Source: Burkholderiales bacterium (GTDB taxonomy: Bacteria; Actinomycetota; Thermoleophilia; Gaiellales; Gaiellaceae). From it: 7,239 bases of DNA. Numbering within the stretch: the stretch's first letter is position 1; each line of letters starts with the position of its first letter. The notes beneath the pieces are model-generated. The model ran no database searches and was not told the DNA's origin. It saw only the letters and a list, made by a program, of their open reading frames with translations. The position numbers and the translations under genes were made by a program. Below, piece by piece: positions 1 to 5,953 of the stretch. The stretch covers positions 1 to 7,239 of the forward strand of contig JAICUZ010000131.1 in assembly GCA_025935595.1 (NCBI GenBank), read 5' to 3'.

Positions 1-410
1 AGGAAGGCGCGGGCGATCTCGCCGGTGGTCAGGCCGCCGAGCGTGCGCAGTGTGAGCGCGACCTGCGCCTCCGTCGCGAGGGCCGGGTGACAGCAGGTGA
101 AGATGAGCTCCAGGCGCTCGTCCCGGAAGGGCGTCTCGTCCACCTCGTCCTCCGTCGCTTCGGGAGCGGCGATCAGGTGCGCCTTCCGCGCGAACGTGCG
201 CTCGCGCCGGATGCGGTCGATCGCGCGGTTCCGCGCCGTTGCCGTCAGCCACGCACCCGGGCTCGCGGGCGTCCCTTCGCGCGGCCAGCGCTCGGCGGCG
301 ATCGCGAACGCCTCCTGGGCGGCCTCCTCGGCGAGGTCGAAGTCGCCGAGAAAGCCGACCAGGTTCGCGACGACGCGGCCCCACTCGCTCCGGAAGACGT
401 CCTCGGTCAG
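1..410 (-). CDS. ECF sigma factor, ECF42-like, C-terminal part missing at window edge
   Basis: This is an alternative RNA polymerase sigma factor of the extracytoplasmic-function class. Translating the minus strand gives 136 codons before the window ends. Residues about 5-75 match sigma region 2, with a helix around FDLAEEAAQEAF, then PGAWLTATARNRAIDRIRRE for -10 recognition. Residues about 100-136 (ELIFTCCHPAL, then LRTLGGLTTGEIARAF) match the start of region 4 as found in the ECF42 group, whose members carry a long C-terminal TPR-like extension that would lie outside this window. The partner DGPF protein lies directly upstream, as is typical for ECF42. No ATG, GTG or TTG occurs in this frame near the N-terminus. 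The best start is CTG at 408-410, overlapping the upstream stop as CTGA, so initiation probably depends on translational coupling. ECF42 factors usually have no anti-sigma factor. The target promoters are unknown. Confidence 0.85.
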   Translation of the reverse strand, partial: MTEDVFRSEWGRVVANLVGFLGDFDLAEEAAQEAFAIAAERWPREGTPASPGAWLTATARNRAIDRIRRERTFARKAHLIAAPEATEDEVDETPFRDERLELIFTCCHPALATEAQVALTLRTLGGLTTGEIARAF

Positions 411-727
411 CCGGTCACCAGGGGCCGGACTTCGACAGCGCCGCCGTTCCGTGCAGCGGGAATCGTCGCCGCGAACTCGAGCGCATCGTCGAGGTTCGCG
501 ACGTCGATCAGGTAGAAGCCGCCGAAGGCCTCCTTCGTCTCGGCGAACGGCCCGTCGGTCGTGAGTGCCTCGCCGTCGCGGACGCGGACCGTGGTCGCGG
601 TGGCGATGGGCTGGAGCTGTGCGCCGCCGATCGTGGTCTCGCGCTCCGAGAGCTCCATGTACACCGCGCGGTCGGCCGGATCGGCCGAACCTTCGTTCGA
701 GCTGTAGATCAGGACTGCGTACTTCAC
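407..727 (-). CDS. YCII-related DGPF-domain protein
   Basis: A 106-residue soluble protein of the YCII-related family (ferredoxin-like alpha/beta fold). It starts MKYAVLIYSS, the usual first beta strand. It carries the family signature DGPF at residues 58-61, followed by AETKEAFGGFYLIDV, and ends in a strand at GGAVEVRPL. The stretch between strand 1 and the central sheet looks somewhat shorter than in common members, which run about 110-120 residues. The GTG start at 725-727 is fixed by a perfect AAGGAGG four bases upstream. The gene follows the helicase stop by 25 bases and overlaps the sigma gene by four bases, so it is co-translated with the sigma factor. Proteins of this type are standard partners of ECF42 sigma factors. 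Their biochemical role is not established, and an enzymatic or regulatory role is only conjecture. Confidence 0.9.
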   Translation of the reverse strand: MKYAVLIYSSNEGSADPADRAVYMELSERETTIGGAQLQPIATATTVRVRDGEALTTDGPFAETKEAFGGFYLIDVANLDDALEFAATIPAARNGGAVEVRPLVTG

Positions 728-731
728 GGTG

Positions 732-738
732 CCTCCTT
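732..738 (-). promoter_or_regulatory. Strong ribosome binding site for the DGPF gene
   Basis: On the minus strand the sequence reads AAGGAGG-CACC-GTG, a full match to the anti-Shine-Dalgarno core with a 4-base spacer. It decides the GTG start of the DGPF protein. Because it sits in the 25-base gap after the helicase, it lets the DGPF-sigma pair be translated strongly and independently even if transcription comes from the helicase promoter. Confidence 0.85.
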
Positions 739-752
739 CGTTGCTGTCGTCC

Positions 753-2969
753 CTACGACGAACGAGCGCGACCGAAATCGACAGCCCGCCGCAGAAACGT
801 CAGCGCGCCCGCCTTGTCGAGCATGTCGTTCAGGTTCCCGCACTTCGGGCTCTGGACGCAGGAGGGACAGCCGTCGCTGCAGGGGCAGCCCGCGAGCAGC
901 TCGGCCGTGTCGCGCACCCAGCCCTCGAACTGCTCGAAGCCGCGCTCGGTGAGCCCGACGCCGCCGGCGTGGCCGTCGTAGATGAACACCGTCGGGCGCC
1001 CGGTTTGCGGATGGATGTTGGTCGAGAGACCGCCGATGTCCCAGCGGTCGCACATCGCCCACAGCGGCAGGAGCGAGATCATCGCGTGCTCGGCCGCGTG
1101 CAGCGTCCCGAGCAGGCGCGGCATCTCCTCGAGGCCCTCGAGCTGGTGGGCCTCGGGGAGGTACCAGATCGCCTCGGTCGCGAACGTCGTCTGCGGCAGG
1201 GCAAGTGGCACGAGCTCGATGCGATCCTGCCCGCTCACGGTCCGCCGCTCGTAGGCGACCACCTGCTCGGTGACCTCGATCTCGCCGAACGCCAGCTCCA
1301 TCCCGAGTCGCCACTCGACCCGTCGCGGCTCGACGATCGACGTCATCGTCTCTTCCTTCGCCTGGGTGTACCAGTTCCCCGAGAACGGCTCGACGACCGC
1401 GTGCCGCGCCGTCAGGTCGAGCTCGCGTACGAGGTACGACTCGCCGCGGTGGAGGTACACCGCGCCTTCGTGGACGGTCGTATACGCGCGCGAGCGTTCC
1501 ACGAGCCCGAGCACGTCGCCGCTCGTGCCGTCGACGATCGTGAACGCGTCGGGCTCGGTCGCGCGGAGCGGAATCCGCGCAGCCGGGTGCTCGCGGCCGG
1601 CCCAGACGAAGCCGGCCGGCGTCTCCTTCAGCTCTGGATCTTCGCGTGCCGCTGCGAGGTACTCGGGCGGGTCGCCGTCGCCGAGCGGCGCCTCGTACGC
1701 CGCCGCACGGACGTGCCCGGCCAGCACGCGCGGGTTCGCATGGTCGAGGATGGCAGCCTCCACGCGTCTGCCGAGCAGCTTGTCCGGCTCGCGCATGAAG
1801 AACTGATCGAGCCCGTCCTCGCTCGCGATCAGCACCGCGACGCCGCTGCCGCGGCGTCCGGCGCGCCCCCACTGCTGGCGGAGCGATGCGACCGTGCCCG
1901 GGAAGCCGACGCTGATCACTGCGTCGAGTAGTCCGACGTCGATTCCGAGCTCCAGTGCGTTCGTCGCCGACACGCCGAGGAGGTCGCCGTCCATCAGCCG
2001 ACGCTCGATCGTCCGCCGCTCGTGCGCGGTGTAGCCCGCACGGTACGGCGACAGGTGGGCGTCGTCGCCGAGCCGCTCGGCGGTGAAGCGGTGGATGAGC
2101 TCTGCGGCCTTGCGGCTCTTCGCGAACGTGAGCGTGCGTAGCCCTCGCTCGACGAACGTCGCCTGGAGCTTTGCTGCCTCCGCGAGCGACGAGTTGCGCA
2201 GCCCGAGCTCCGCATCCTGCAGCGCCGGGTTCCAGAGGACGATCGTCCGTTCCGTTCTCGACGCGCCGTCCTCGCCGACGACCGTGACCCGTTCGTCGAG
2301 CAGCGCAGCCCCGAGCTCGCCGGGGTTGGAGACCGTCGCCGAGGCGAGCAGGAACTGCGGGTCGGAGCCGTAGATGCGCGCGAGGCGCTTCAGGCGGCGG
2401 AGGACGTTCGCGACGTGCGAGCCGAACACGCCGCGGTACACGTGGGCTTCGTCGACGACGACATAGCGAAGGTTCGCGAGCACGTCGCCCCAGCGATCGT
2501 GGTTCGGGAGTACGCCGACGTGGACCATGTCGGGGTTCGTCAGGATCACGTTCGCCCACGCACGAACCTGGCGTCGCTGCTCGGCCGGCGTGTCGCCGTC
2601 GTAGATCGCCGGCCGCAGCCGCGGCACGGCGTACCCGGAGAGGGTCCGAAACTGATCCTGGGCGAGCGCCTTCGTCGGATAGAGGTACAGCGCCCGCACC
2701 TTGGGGTCCCGCGCGATCGCGTCGAGCACGGGCAGGTTGAAGGCGAGCGTCTTTCCCGACGCGGTGCCGGTCGAGACGAGCACGTGCTCACCCCGTGCAG
2801 CTGCGTCCCAGACCGCACGCTGGTGCGTGTAGAGCCGGTCGACCCCGACCGCGGCTTCGAGCCCCTCGGGCAGAGCTGTGTAGTGCGCGTCCCGCGCCGG
2901 CTCGAGAGCGAGGTGCGCAAGTTCCTCTCCCTCCAGAAGGCCCTCCCACCGGAGCACGTCCACCGACAT
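753..2969 (-). CDS. mrfA: MrfA/Hrq1/SftH-type DEAH-box DNA repair helicase with C-terminal zinc-binding domain
   Basis: A 738-residue superfamily II ATP-dependent DNA helicase. Visible motifs are YTHQ (47-50), Walker A STGTASGKT (66-74), DEAH (173-176), SAT (210-212), motif V SATNALELGID (334-344) and motif VI QQWGRAGRRG (365-374). The C-terminal part (about 480-738) corresponds to the DUF1998/MZB region. It has a cysteine cluster C695, C697, C701, C704 and C710 in CPCSDGCPSC and SPKCGN, which in this family binds zinc. Length and layout match Bacillus MrfA (YprA), a 3'-5' helicase for excision of mitomycin-type adducts, and mycobacterial SftH. Yeast Hrq1 is a relative. The exonuclease partner MrfB is not in the window. 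No ribosome binding site precedes the ATG, but a TAGCAT element lies 7 bases upstream, so the message may be leaderless. The exact substrate is inferred from the family. RecQ and Lhr are less likely because of the DUF1998/MZB tail. Confidence 0.92.
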   Translation of the reverse strand: MSVDVLRWEGLLEGEELAHLALEPARDAHYTALPEGLEAAVGVDRLYTHQRAVWDAAARGEHVLVSTGTASGKTLAFNLPVLDAIARDPKVRALYLYPTKALAQDQFRTLSGYAVPRLRPAIYDGDTPAEQRRQVRAWANVILTNPDMVHVGVLPNHDRWGDVLANLRYVVVDEAHVYRGVFGSHVANVLRRLKRLARIYGSDPQFLLASATVSNPGELGAALLDERVTVVGEDGASRTERTIVLWNPALQDAELGLRNSSLAEAAKLQATFVERGLRTLTFAKSRKAAELIHRFTAERLGDDAHLSPYRAGYTAHERRTIERRLMDGDLLGVSATNALELGIDVGLLDAVISVGFPGTVASLRQQWGRAGRRGSGVAVLIASEDGLDQFFMREPDKLLGRRVEAAILDHANPRVLAGHVRAAAYEAPLGDGDPPEYLAAAREDPELKETPAGFVWAGREHPAARIPLRATEPDAFTIVDGTSGDVLGLVERSRAYTTVHEGAVYLHRGESYLVRELDLTARHAVVEPFSGNWYTQAKEETMTSIVEPRRVEWRLGMELAFGEIEVTEQVVAYERRTVSGQDRIELVPLALPQTTFATEAIWYLPEAHQLEGLEEMPRLLGTLHAAEHAMISLLPLWAMCDRWDIGGLSTNIHPQTGRPTVFIYDGHAGGVGLTERGFEQFEGWVRDTAELLAGCPCSDGCPSCVQSPKCGNLNDMLDKAGALTFLRRAVDFGRARSS

Positions 2970-2976
2970 GCGACCG

Positions 2977-2982
2977 ATGCTA
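2977..2982 (-). promoter_or_regulatory. Candidate -10 element for the helicase, leaderless arrangement
   Basis: On the minus strand the hexamer TAGCAT (fits TANNNT) is followed by exactly 7 bases and then the helicase ATG. With normal -10 to start-site spacing, transcription would begin at or one base before the A of ATG. No Shine-Dalgarno sequence is present in that gap, which supports a leaderless message. No convincing -35 hexamer is visible, as is common in high-GC actinobacteria. This is a candidate only. Confidence 0.4.
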
Positions 2983-2986
2983 ACTT
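2978..2986 (+). promoter_or_regulatory. Candidate extended -10 promoter of the thi operon
   Basis: TGC followed by TAACTT reads as an extended -10 element (TGN plus TANNNT). A start site 6-7 bases downstream would fall at about 2992-2993, just where the TPP aptamer begins. A -35 region would lie at about 2958-2964, inside the first codons of the divergent helicase, but only a weak match (TCCACC) is seen there. The element shares bases with the minus-strand helicase -10. Confidence 0.5.
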
Positions 2987-2990
2987 CGAC

Positions 2991-3062
2991 CTACCGGGGT
3001 GCCCCGTCCGGGGCTGAGATCACACCCGTCGAACCTGATCCGGCTCGTACCGGCGAAGGGAG
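2991..3062 (+). promoter_or_regulatory. TPP riboswitch (THI element)
   Basis: The conserved TPP aptamer is clear. GGGGTG starts helix P2 and pairs with CACCC around 3021-3027. A short P3 stem, GCCCC/GGGGC, closes a GTCC loop at 3001-3014. The invariant CTGAGAT is at 3014-3020 and binds the pyrimidine in known structures. AACCTGATC at 3032-3040 leads into P4/P5, where CCGG (3040-3043) pairs with CCGG (3050-3053), followed by CGAAGGGAG. P1 would be CTACC with GGGAG and contains one mismatch. No terminator follows. The purine-rich 3' end of the aptamer is itself the thiD ribosome binding site, three bases before the ATG, so ligand binding should block translation initiation directly. It senses thiamine diphosphate, the product of the fourth gene in the operon. 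Confidence 0.95.
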
Positions 3063-3065
3063 TGC

Positions 3066-3839
3066 ATGACCGCAAGGGCGTTGACGATCGCAGGCTCCGA
3101 CAGCGGGGGTGGTGCCGGCATCCAGGCCGACCTGAAGGCCTTCGCTGCCGCGGGGGCGCACGGGATGTCCGCGATTGTCGCCCTGACGGCGCAGAACACC
3201 GTCGGCGTGACCGCCGTCCACGAGTTGCCTGCCGGGTTCATCGCCGCGCAGCTCGAAGCGGTGTTCTCCGACATCGGCGTCGACGCTGCGAAGACGGGGA
3301 TGCTGTTCTCGCGCGCGGTCATCGAGGCGGTGGCGGCGTTTCTCGCCGACCACCCGGTGCCGGTCGTCGTCGACCCGGTGATGATCGCGTCGTCGGGCGC
3401 GCAGCTGCTGCAGGACGACGCGGTCGGTGCGCTCGTGACGCGGCTCTTTCCGCTCGCCACCGTCGTGACGCCCAACCTGATGGAGGCGCGCAGACTCGTC
3501 GGCGACGGCACGCGGGGCGAGCTCGCAGCACGGCTCGTCGGGCTCGGGACGCGCGCGGCGATCGTCACCGGCGGGCACGGGGATGACGCGGTCGACCATC
3601 TCTTCGACGGCCGCGACCACTTCGAGATTCCCGTCGAGCGGCTCGACGTCCGCGCGACCCACGGCGCGGGCTGCACGCACTCGGCCACGCTCGCCGCACT
3701 GCTCGCGCGCGGCCTGCCGCTCGTCGACGCGGCCCGCGGCGCGGCCCGCGCCGCCGCCGACGCGGTGCGCCATGGTTTGCCCGAGCTCGGCGGAGGCGAC
3801 GGTCCCGTCGACATCCTCGACGTGAAAGGAAGAACGTGA
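3066..3839 (+). CDS. thiD: Hydroxymethylpyrimidine/phosphomethylpyrimidine kinase
   Basis: A 257-residue cytoplasmic ribokinase-fold kinase that phosphorylates HMP and HMP-P to HMP-PP, the pyrimidine half of thiamine. The N-terminal substrate motif LTIAGSDSGGGAGIQADLKA spans residues 6-25. Residues 98-112 (VPVVVDPVMIASSGA) and 134-145 (VTPNLMEARRLV) are typical of ThiD. The anion-hole and catalytic loop is THGAGCTHSA (198-207), with the family's cysteine at position 203 and alanine where many homologs have threonine in GTGC. Length is normal, and there is no fused ThiE or TenA domain, unlike some ThiD proteins. The ATG at 3066 sits three bases after the riboswitch. Its stop overlaps the thiM start by four bases. 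It is expected to be repressed by thiamine diphosphate through the riboswitch. Confidence 0.95.
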   Translation: MTARALTIAGSDSGGGAGIQADLKAFAAAGAHGMSAIVALTAQNTVGVTAVHELPAGFIAAQLEAVFSDIGVDAAKTGMLFSRAVIEAVAAFLADHPVPVVVDPVMIASSGAQLLQDDAVGALVTRLFPLATVVTPNLMEARRLVGDGTRGELAARLVGLGTRAAIVTGGHGDDAVDHLFDGRDHFEIPVERLDVRATHGAGCTHSATLAALLARGLPLVDAARGAARAAADAVRHGLPELGGGDGPVDILDVKGRT

Positions 3840-4618
3840 ATCCGGGAGCCTCCTTGCGCCTCATGCGCGAGCGCAAGCCGCTCGTCCACCAGATCACCAA
3901 CTACGTCGTCATGAACGAGACGGCGAATGCCACGCTCGCGCTGGGCGCGCTGCCCGTGATGGCGCATGCCCGAGAGGAGGTCGCCGAGATGGTGCGCCTC
4001 GCGGGTGCGCTCGTCCTGAACATCGGGACGCTCTCACCGCATTGGGTCGAGGCGATGCTGATCGCGGGAGCGTCGGCGAACGAGGCGGGCGTGCCGGTCG
4101 TTCTCGACCCGGTCGGCGTCGGCGCGACGTCGTTCCGCACCGACACCGCGAGGCGCATCCTCGACGTGGTGGACGTGGCGGTGCTGCGCGGCAACGCGGG
4201 TGAGGTGGCGACGCTGGTCGGCGTCGAGGCCGAGGTGCGCGGGGTCGAGTCGATCGCGACCGGTGACGATGCCGCTGCGATCGCGCGCGCCGCGGCGTCC
4301 ACGCTGGGCGTCGTCGCGTCGGTCACCGGGCCTGTCGATCACGTCTCGGACGGAACCCGTGTCGCGGCGATTGCGAACGGCCATCCGCTACTCGCGAGCG
4401 TCACCGGGACAGGCTGCATGTCGAGTGCCCTCACCGGCTGCTTCCTCGCCGTCGACGAGCCGTTCGACGCCGCAGTTGCGGCCCTCGTCGCATTCGGCGT
4501 CGCCGGCGAGGACGCCGCGCGCGACGCGAACGGCCCGGGCTCGTTCCATGTCGCTTTGTACGACGCCCTGGCGGCGCTCGATCCGGAGTCGCTCGACGGA
4601 AGGGCGCGCGTCACGTGA
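3836..4618 (+). CDS. thiM: Hydroxyethylthiazole kinase
   Basis: A 260-residue thiazole salvage kinase that converts hydroxyethylthiazole and ATP to its phosphate. Family landmarks are KPLVHQITNYVVMNETAN (14-31), ALGALPVMAHA (35-45) in the substrate site, LNIGTLS (61-67), VVLDPVGVGAT (88-98), LRGNAGE (117-123) and the catalytic loop VTGTGCMSSAL (189-199) with Cys194. The length equals the usual size. It starts at GTG in a GTGA overlap with thiD, preceded by AAAGGAAG about five bases upstream, and ends in another GTGA overlap with thiE, so the three are translationally coupled. Its presence shows that the organism can salvage thiazole. De novo thiazole genes (thiG, thiS, thiO or thiH) are not in this window. 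Confidence 0.96.
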   Translation: MNPGASLRLMRERKPLVHQITNYVVMNETANATLALGALPVMAHAREEVAEMVRLAGALVLNIGTLSPHWVEAMLIAGASANEAGVPVVLDPVGVGATSFRTDTARRILDVVDVAVLRGNAGEVATLVGVEAEVRGVESIATGDDAAAIARAAASTLGVVASVTGPVDHVSDGTRVAAIANGHPLLASVTGTGCMSSALTGCFLAVDEPFDAAVAALVAFGVAGEDAARDANGPGSFHVALYDALAALDPESLDGRARVT

Positions 4619-5160
4619 GGGTGCACGCGATCGTCGACCACATCGAGGCGGCGTACCGCGCGGTCGCGGCCGGTGCGACAGTCGTGCAGTTGCGCGTGAA
4701 GGAACCGACAGCAGTCGTGATCGACCGTGGGCACGGTTTCACGGGGCTCGGCGTGACGTTCGTCGTCAACGACGACGTCGAAGCTGCGATCAGGCTCGAC
4801 GCCGACGGTGTGCACCTCGGCCAGGCCGACGAAGGGGCGGAGCGTGCACGGGCGCACGGCCTCTGGGTCGGCCGCTCGGTGGCGACCGTCGAGGAGGCGC
4901 TCACCGCCGAGGCGGACTATCTCGGTGCCGGTCCGGTGTGGGCGACGCCGTCGAAGGCCGACGCGGCTCCGCCGATCGGGCTCGAAGGGCTTCGCCGCAT
5001 CTGTGCCGCCGTCGACGTGCCCGTCGTGGCGATCGGCGGCGTCGACGCCTCCAACGCCGCGGCCTGCATCGAATCGGGCGCAGCGGGCGTCGCCGTCATC
5101 CGCGCGGCAACCGACCCGGCCTTGAGGAGGGCCGTTGACGACGCTCTCGGAGACCGGTGA
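4615..5160 (+). CDS. thiE: Thiamine-phosphate synthase, compact form
   Basis: Joins HMP-PP and thiazole phosphate into thiamine phosphate with release of pyrophosphate. It is a TIM-barrel protein of only 181 residues, whereas most ThiE proteins have about 200-220. Active-site motifs are kept: QLRVKE (25-30), VNDD (51-54), DGVHLGQADEG (64-74), GRSVAT (86-91), GAGPVWATPSKADAAPP (104-120, pyrophosphate loop with Lys114), and VAIGGVDASNAA (138-149). The missing length is at the N-terminus, which begins directly with the first barrel strand, and in the segment between strands 2 and 3. The GTG start at 4615 overlaps the thiM stop by four bases, with GGAAGGG about ten bases upstream. It overlaps thiL by 26 bases. 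The conserved residues argue for an active enzyme rather than a decayed TenI-like regulator. Confidence 0.93.
   Translation: MRVHAIVDHIEAAYRAVAAGATVVQLRVKEPTAVVIDRGHGFTGLGVTFVVNDDVEAAIRLDADGVHLGQADEGAERARAHGLWVGRSVATVEEALTAEADYLGAGPVWATPSKADAAPPIGLEGLRRICAAVDVPVVAIGGVDASNAAACIESGAAGVAVIRAATDPALRRAVDDALGDR
5124..5130 (+). promoter_or_regulatory. Ribosome binding site fixing the TTG start of thiL
   Basis: GAGGAGG lies inside the 3' end of thiE, four bases before TTG at 5135. It is the strongest Shine-Dalgarno in the thi operon and decides this start in place of any later one. It lets thiL be translated while thiE is still being read, in a frame overlapping by 26 bases. Confidence 0.8.
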
Positions 5161-5953
5161 GCTCGCGCTTCTCGCCGAGCTCGAGCGGCGCGGGCTGATC
5201 CTCGGCGTCGAGCACGACGCGACGGTGATCGGCGGGCTCGTCGTGACGCAGGACGCGCTCGTCGAAGGCGTGCACTTCCTGCTCGACCGGCTGTCCTGGC
5301 GCGAGCTCGGCTTCCGGGCGGCCGCCGTGAACGTCAGCGACCTCGCGGCCTCGGGTGCGCTGCCGGAGGCGATGCTCGTGAGCCTCGCGTTGCCGGGAGA
5401 GACCGAGCTCGACGACGTGCTCGCGCTCTACGACGGGATCGCCGAGGCGGGGGTTCCCGTCCGCGGCGGCGACACGACGGCGGCTCCGGTCGTGTGCATC
5501 AGCGTCACGGCGCTCGGCCGGAGCGAGCGCGTCCCCGGTCGCGACGGCGCGCAGCCCGGCGACACGCTCGTCGTCAGCGGCCCGCTCGGCGGCGCGGGCG
5601 CGGCGTTCCGCGACGGGCGCTACCTTCGGCCGCCGCTTCGCGTTGCCGAGGGACGCGAGCTCGCGCGCACGGCGCATGCATTGATGGACATCTCCGACGG
5701 CCTCGCGGTCGACGTGGGCCACATCGCGCGCCGGTCCGGCGTCCGGTGCGTCGTCGAGCTCGAGCGCGTCCCGCTCGCCGAAGGGGCGACCGTGGACGAC
5801 CTCGGCTTCGGCGAGGACTTCGAGCTGCTCGCCGCGGTTTCCGAAGCCGGCCGATTCACGGCGGTCGGCCGCGTCGAAGTGGGGGCGGGCGTCGAGGTGC
5901 TGCTCCACGGCGAGCCCTACGAGCTCGCCGGCTGGGAGCACTACCGCAGGTAG
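5135..5953 (+). CDS. thiL: Thiamine-monophosphate kinase, compact variant
   Basis: Phosphorylates thiamine phosphate to thiamine diphosphate, the active cofactor, and so makes the ligand of the upstream riboswitch. It belongs to the AIR synthase/PurM fold. Recognised blocks are ALVEGVHFLL (41-50), AAAVNVSDLAASGA (62-75), VRGGDTT (109-115), GDTLVVSGPLGG (142-153), MDISDGLAVDVGHIA (184-198), FGEDFELL (225-232) and a C-terminal GWEHY. It has 272 residues where about 310-330 is usual. The deletions lie after SGPLGG and before FGED. The near-invariant N-terminal metal motif GIGDD is GVEHD here (24-28), so one of the two adjacent aspartates is histidine, and the next loop is TQD instead of STD. Start is TTG with a strong ribosome binding site. 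The stop TAG lies within the 3' end of the opposite thioredoxin gene. Confidence 0.92.
   Translation: MTTLSETGELALLAELERRGLILGVEHDATVIGGLVVTQDALVEGVHFLLDRLSWRELGFRAAAVNVSDLAASGALPEAMLVSLALPGETELDDVLALYDGIAEAGVPVRGGDTTAAPVVCISVTALGRSERVPGRDGAQPGDTLVVSGPLGGAGAAFRDGRYLRPPLRVAEGRELARTAHALMDISDGLAVDVGHIARRSGVRCVVELERVPLAEGATVDDLGFGEDFELLAAVSEAGRFTAVGRVEVGAGVEVLLHGEPYELAGWEHYRR
5941..5953. repeat. Small inverted repeat formed by the two convergent stop codons
   Basis: CTACC-GCA-GGTAG is a 5-bp perfect inverted repeat with a 3-base loop, and a possible outer GAGC/GCTC pairing (5936-5939 with 5953-5956). It is exactly the 13-base overlap in which thiL (plus) and thioredoxin (minus) both end with TAG. 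There is no T-run on either side, so it is not a classical intrinsic terminator. It may only reflect two shared stop codons. Confidence 0.5.

Noticed and set aside
198..203. The alanine in the ThiD loop HGAGC as a disabling change (protein residues 199-203, DNA about 3660-3674)
   Set aside because: The cysteine and glycines of the anion hole are kept and the rest of the protein is canonical, so this is probably a tolerated variant and not loss of function.
728..752. A possible terminator between the helicase and the DGPF gene
   Set aside because: The 25-base gap has no stem-loop followed by a T-run in either direction. It contains only the ribosome binding site.
729..1931. A 400-codon open frame on the plus strand opposite the helicase
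   Set aside because: It is an antisense shadow caused by GC-rich codon use. It shows no recognisable domain and no ribosome binding site of note.
724..2559. A 611-codon open frame on the minus strand within the helicase region
   Set aside because: It is a shifted-frame shadow of the helicase: extremely Arg-rich, low complexity and without motifs, while the overlapping frame contains all helicase motifs.
2970..3010. A LexA-type SOS box or damage-responsive promoter motif in front of the helicase
   Set aside because: TCGAAG occurs, but the palindromic partner of the actinobacterial SOS box is missing, and no TTGTCRGTG-like element lies at the right distance from TAGCAT.
3729..3748. A perfect tandem repeat of GCGGCCCGCG (two copies)
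   Set aside because: It encodes the Ala/Arg-rich helix near the ThiD C-terminus (AARGAARAAADA) and is explained by GC-rich coding of alanine and arginine.
3020..3967. Long minus-strand open frames opposite thiD and thiM
   Set aside because: They are Ala/Ser/Arg-rich shadows with no family signature, and they would cover the riboswitch.
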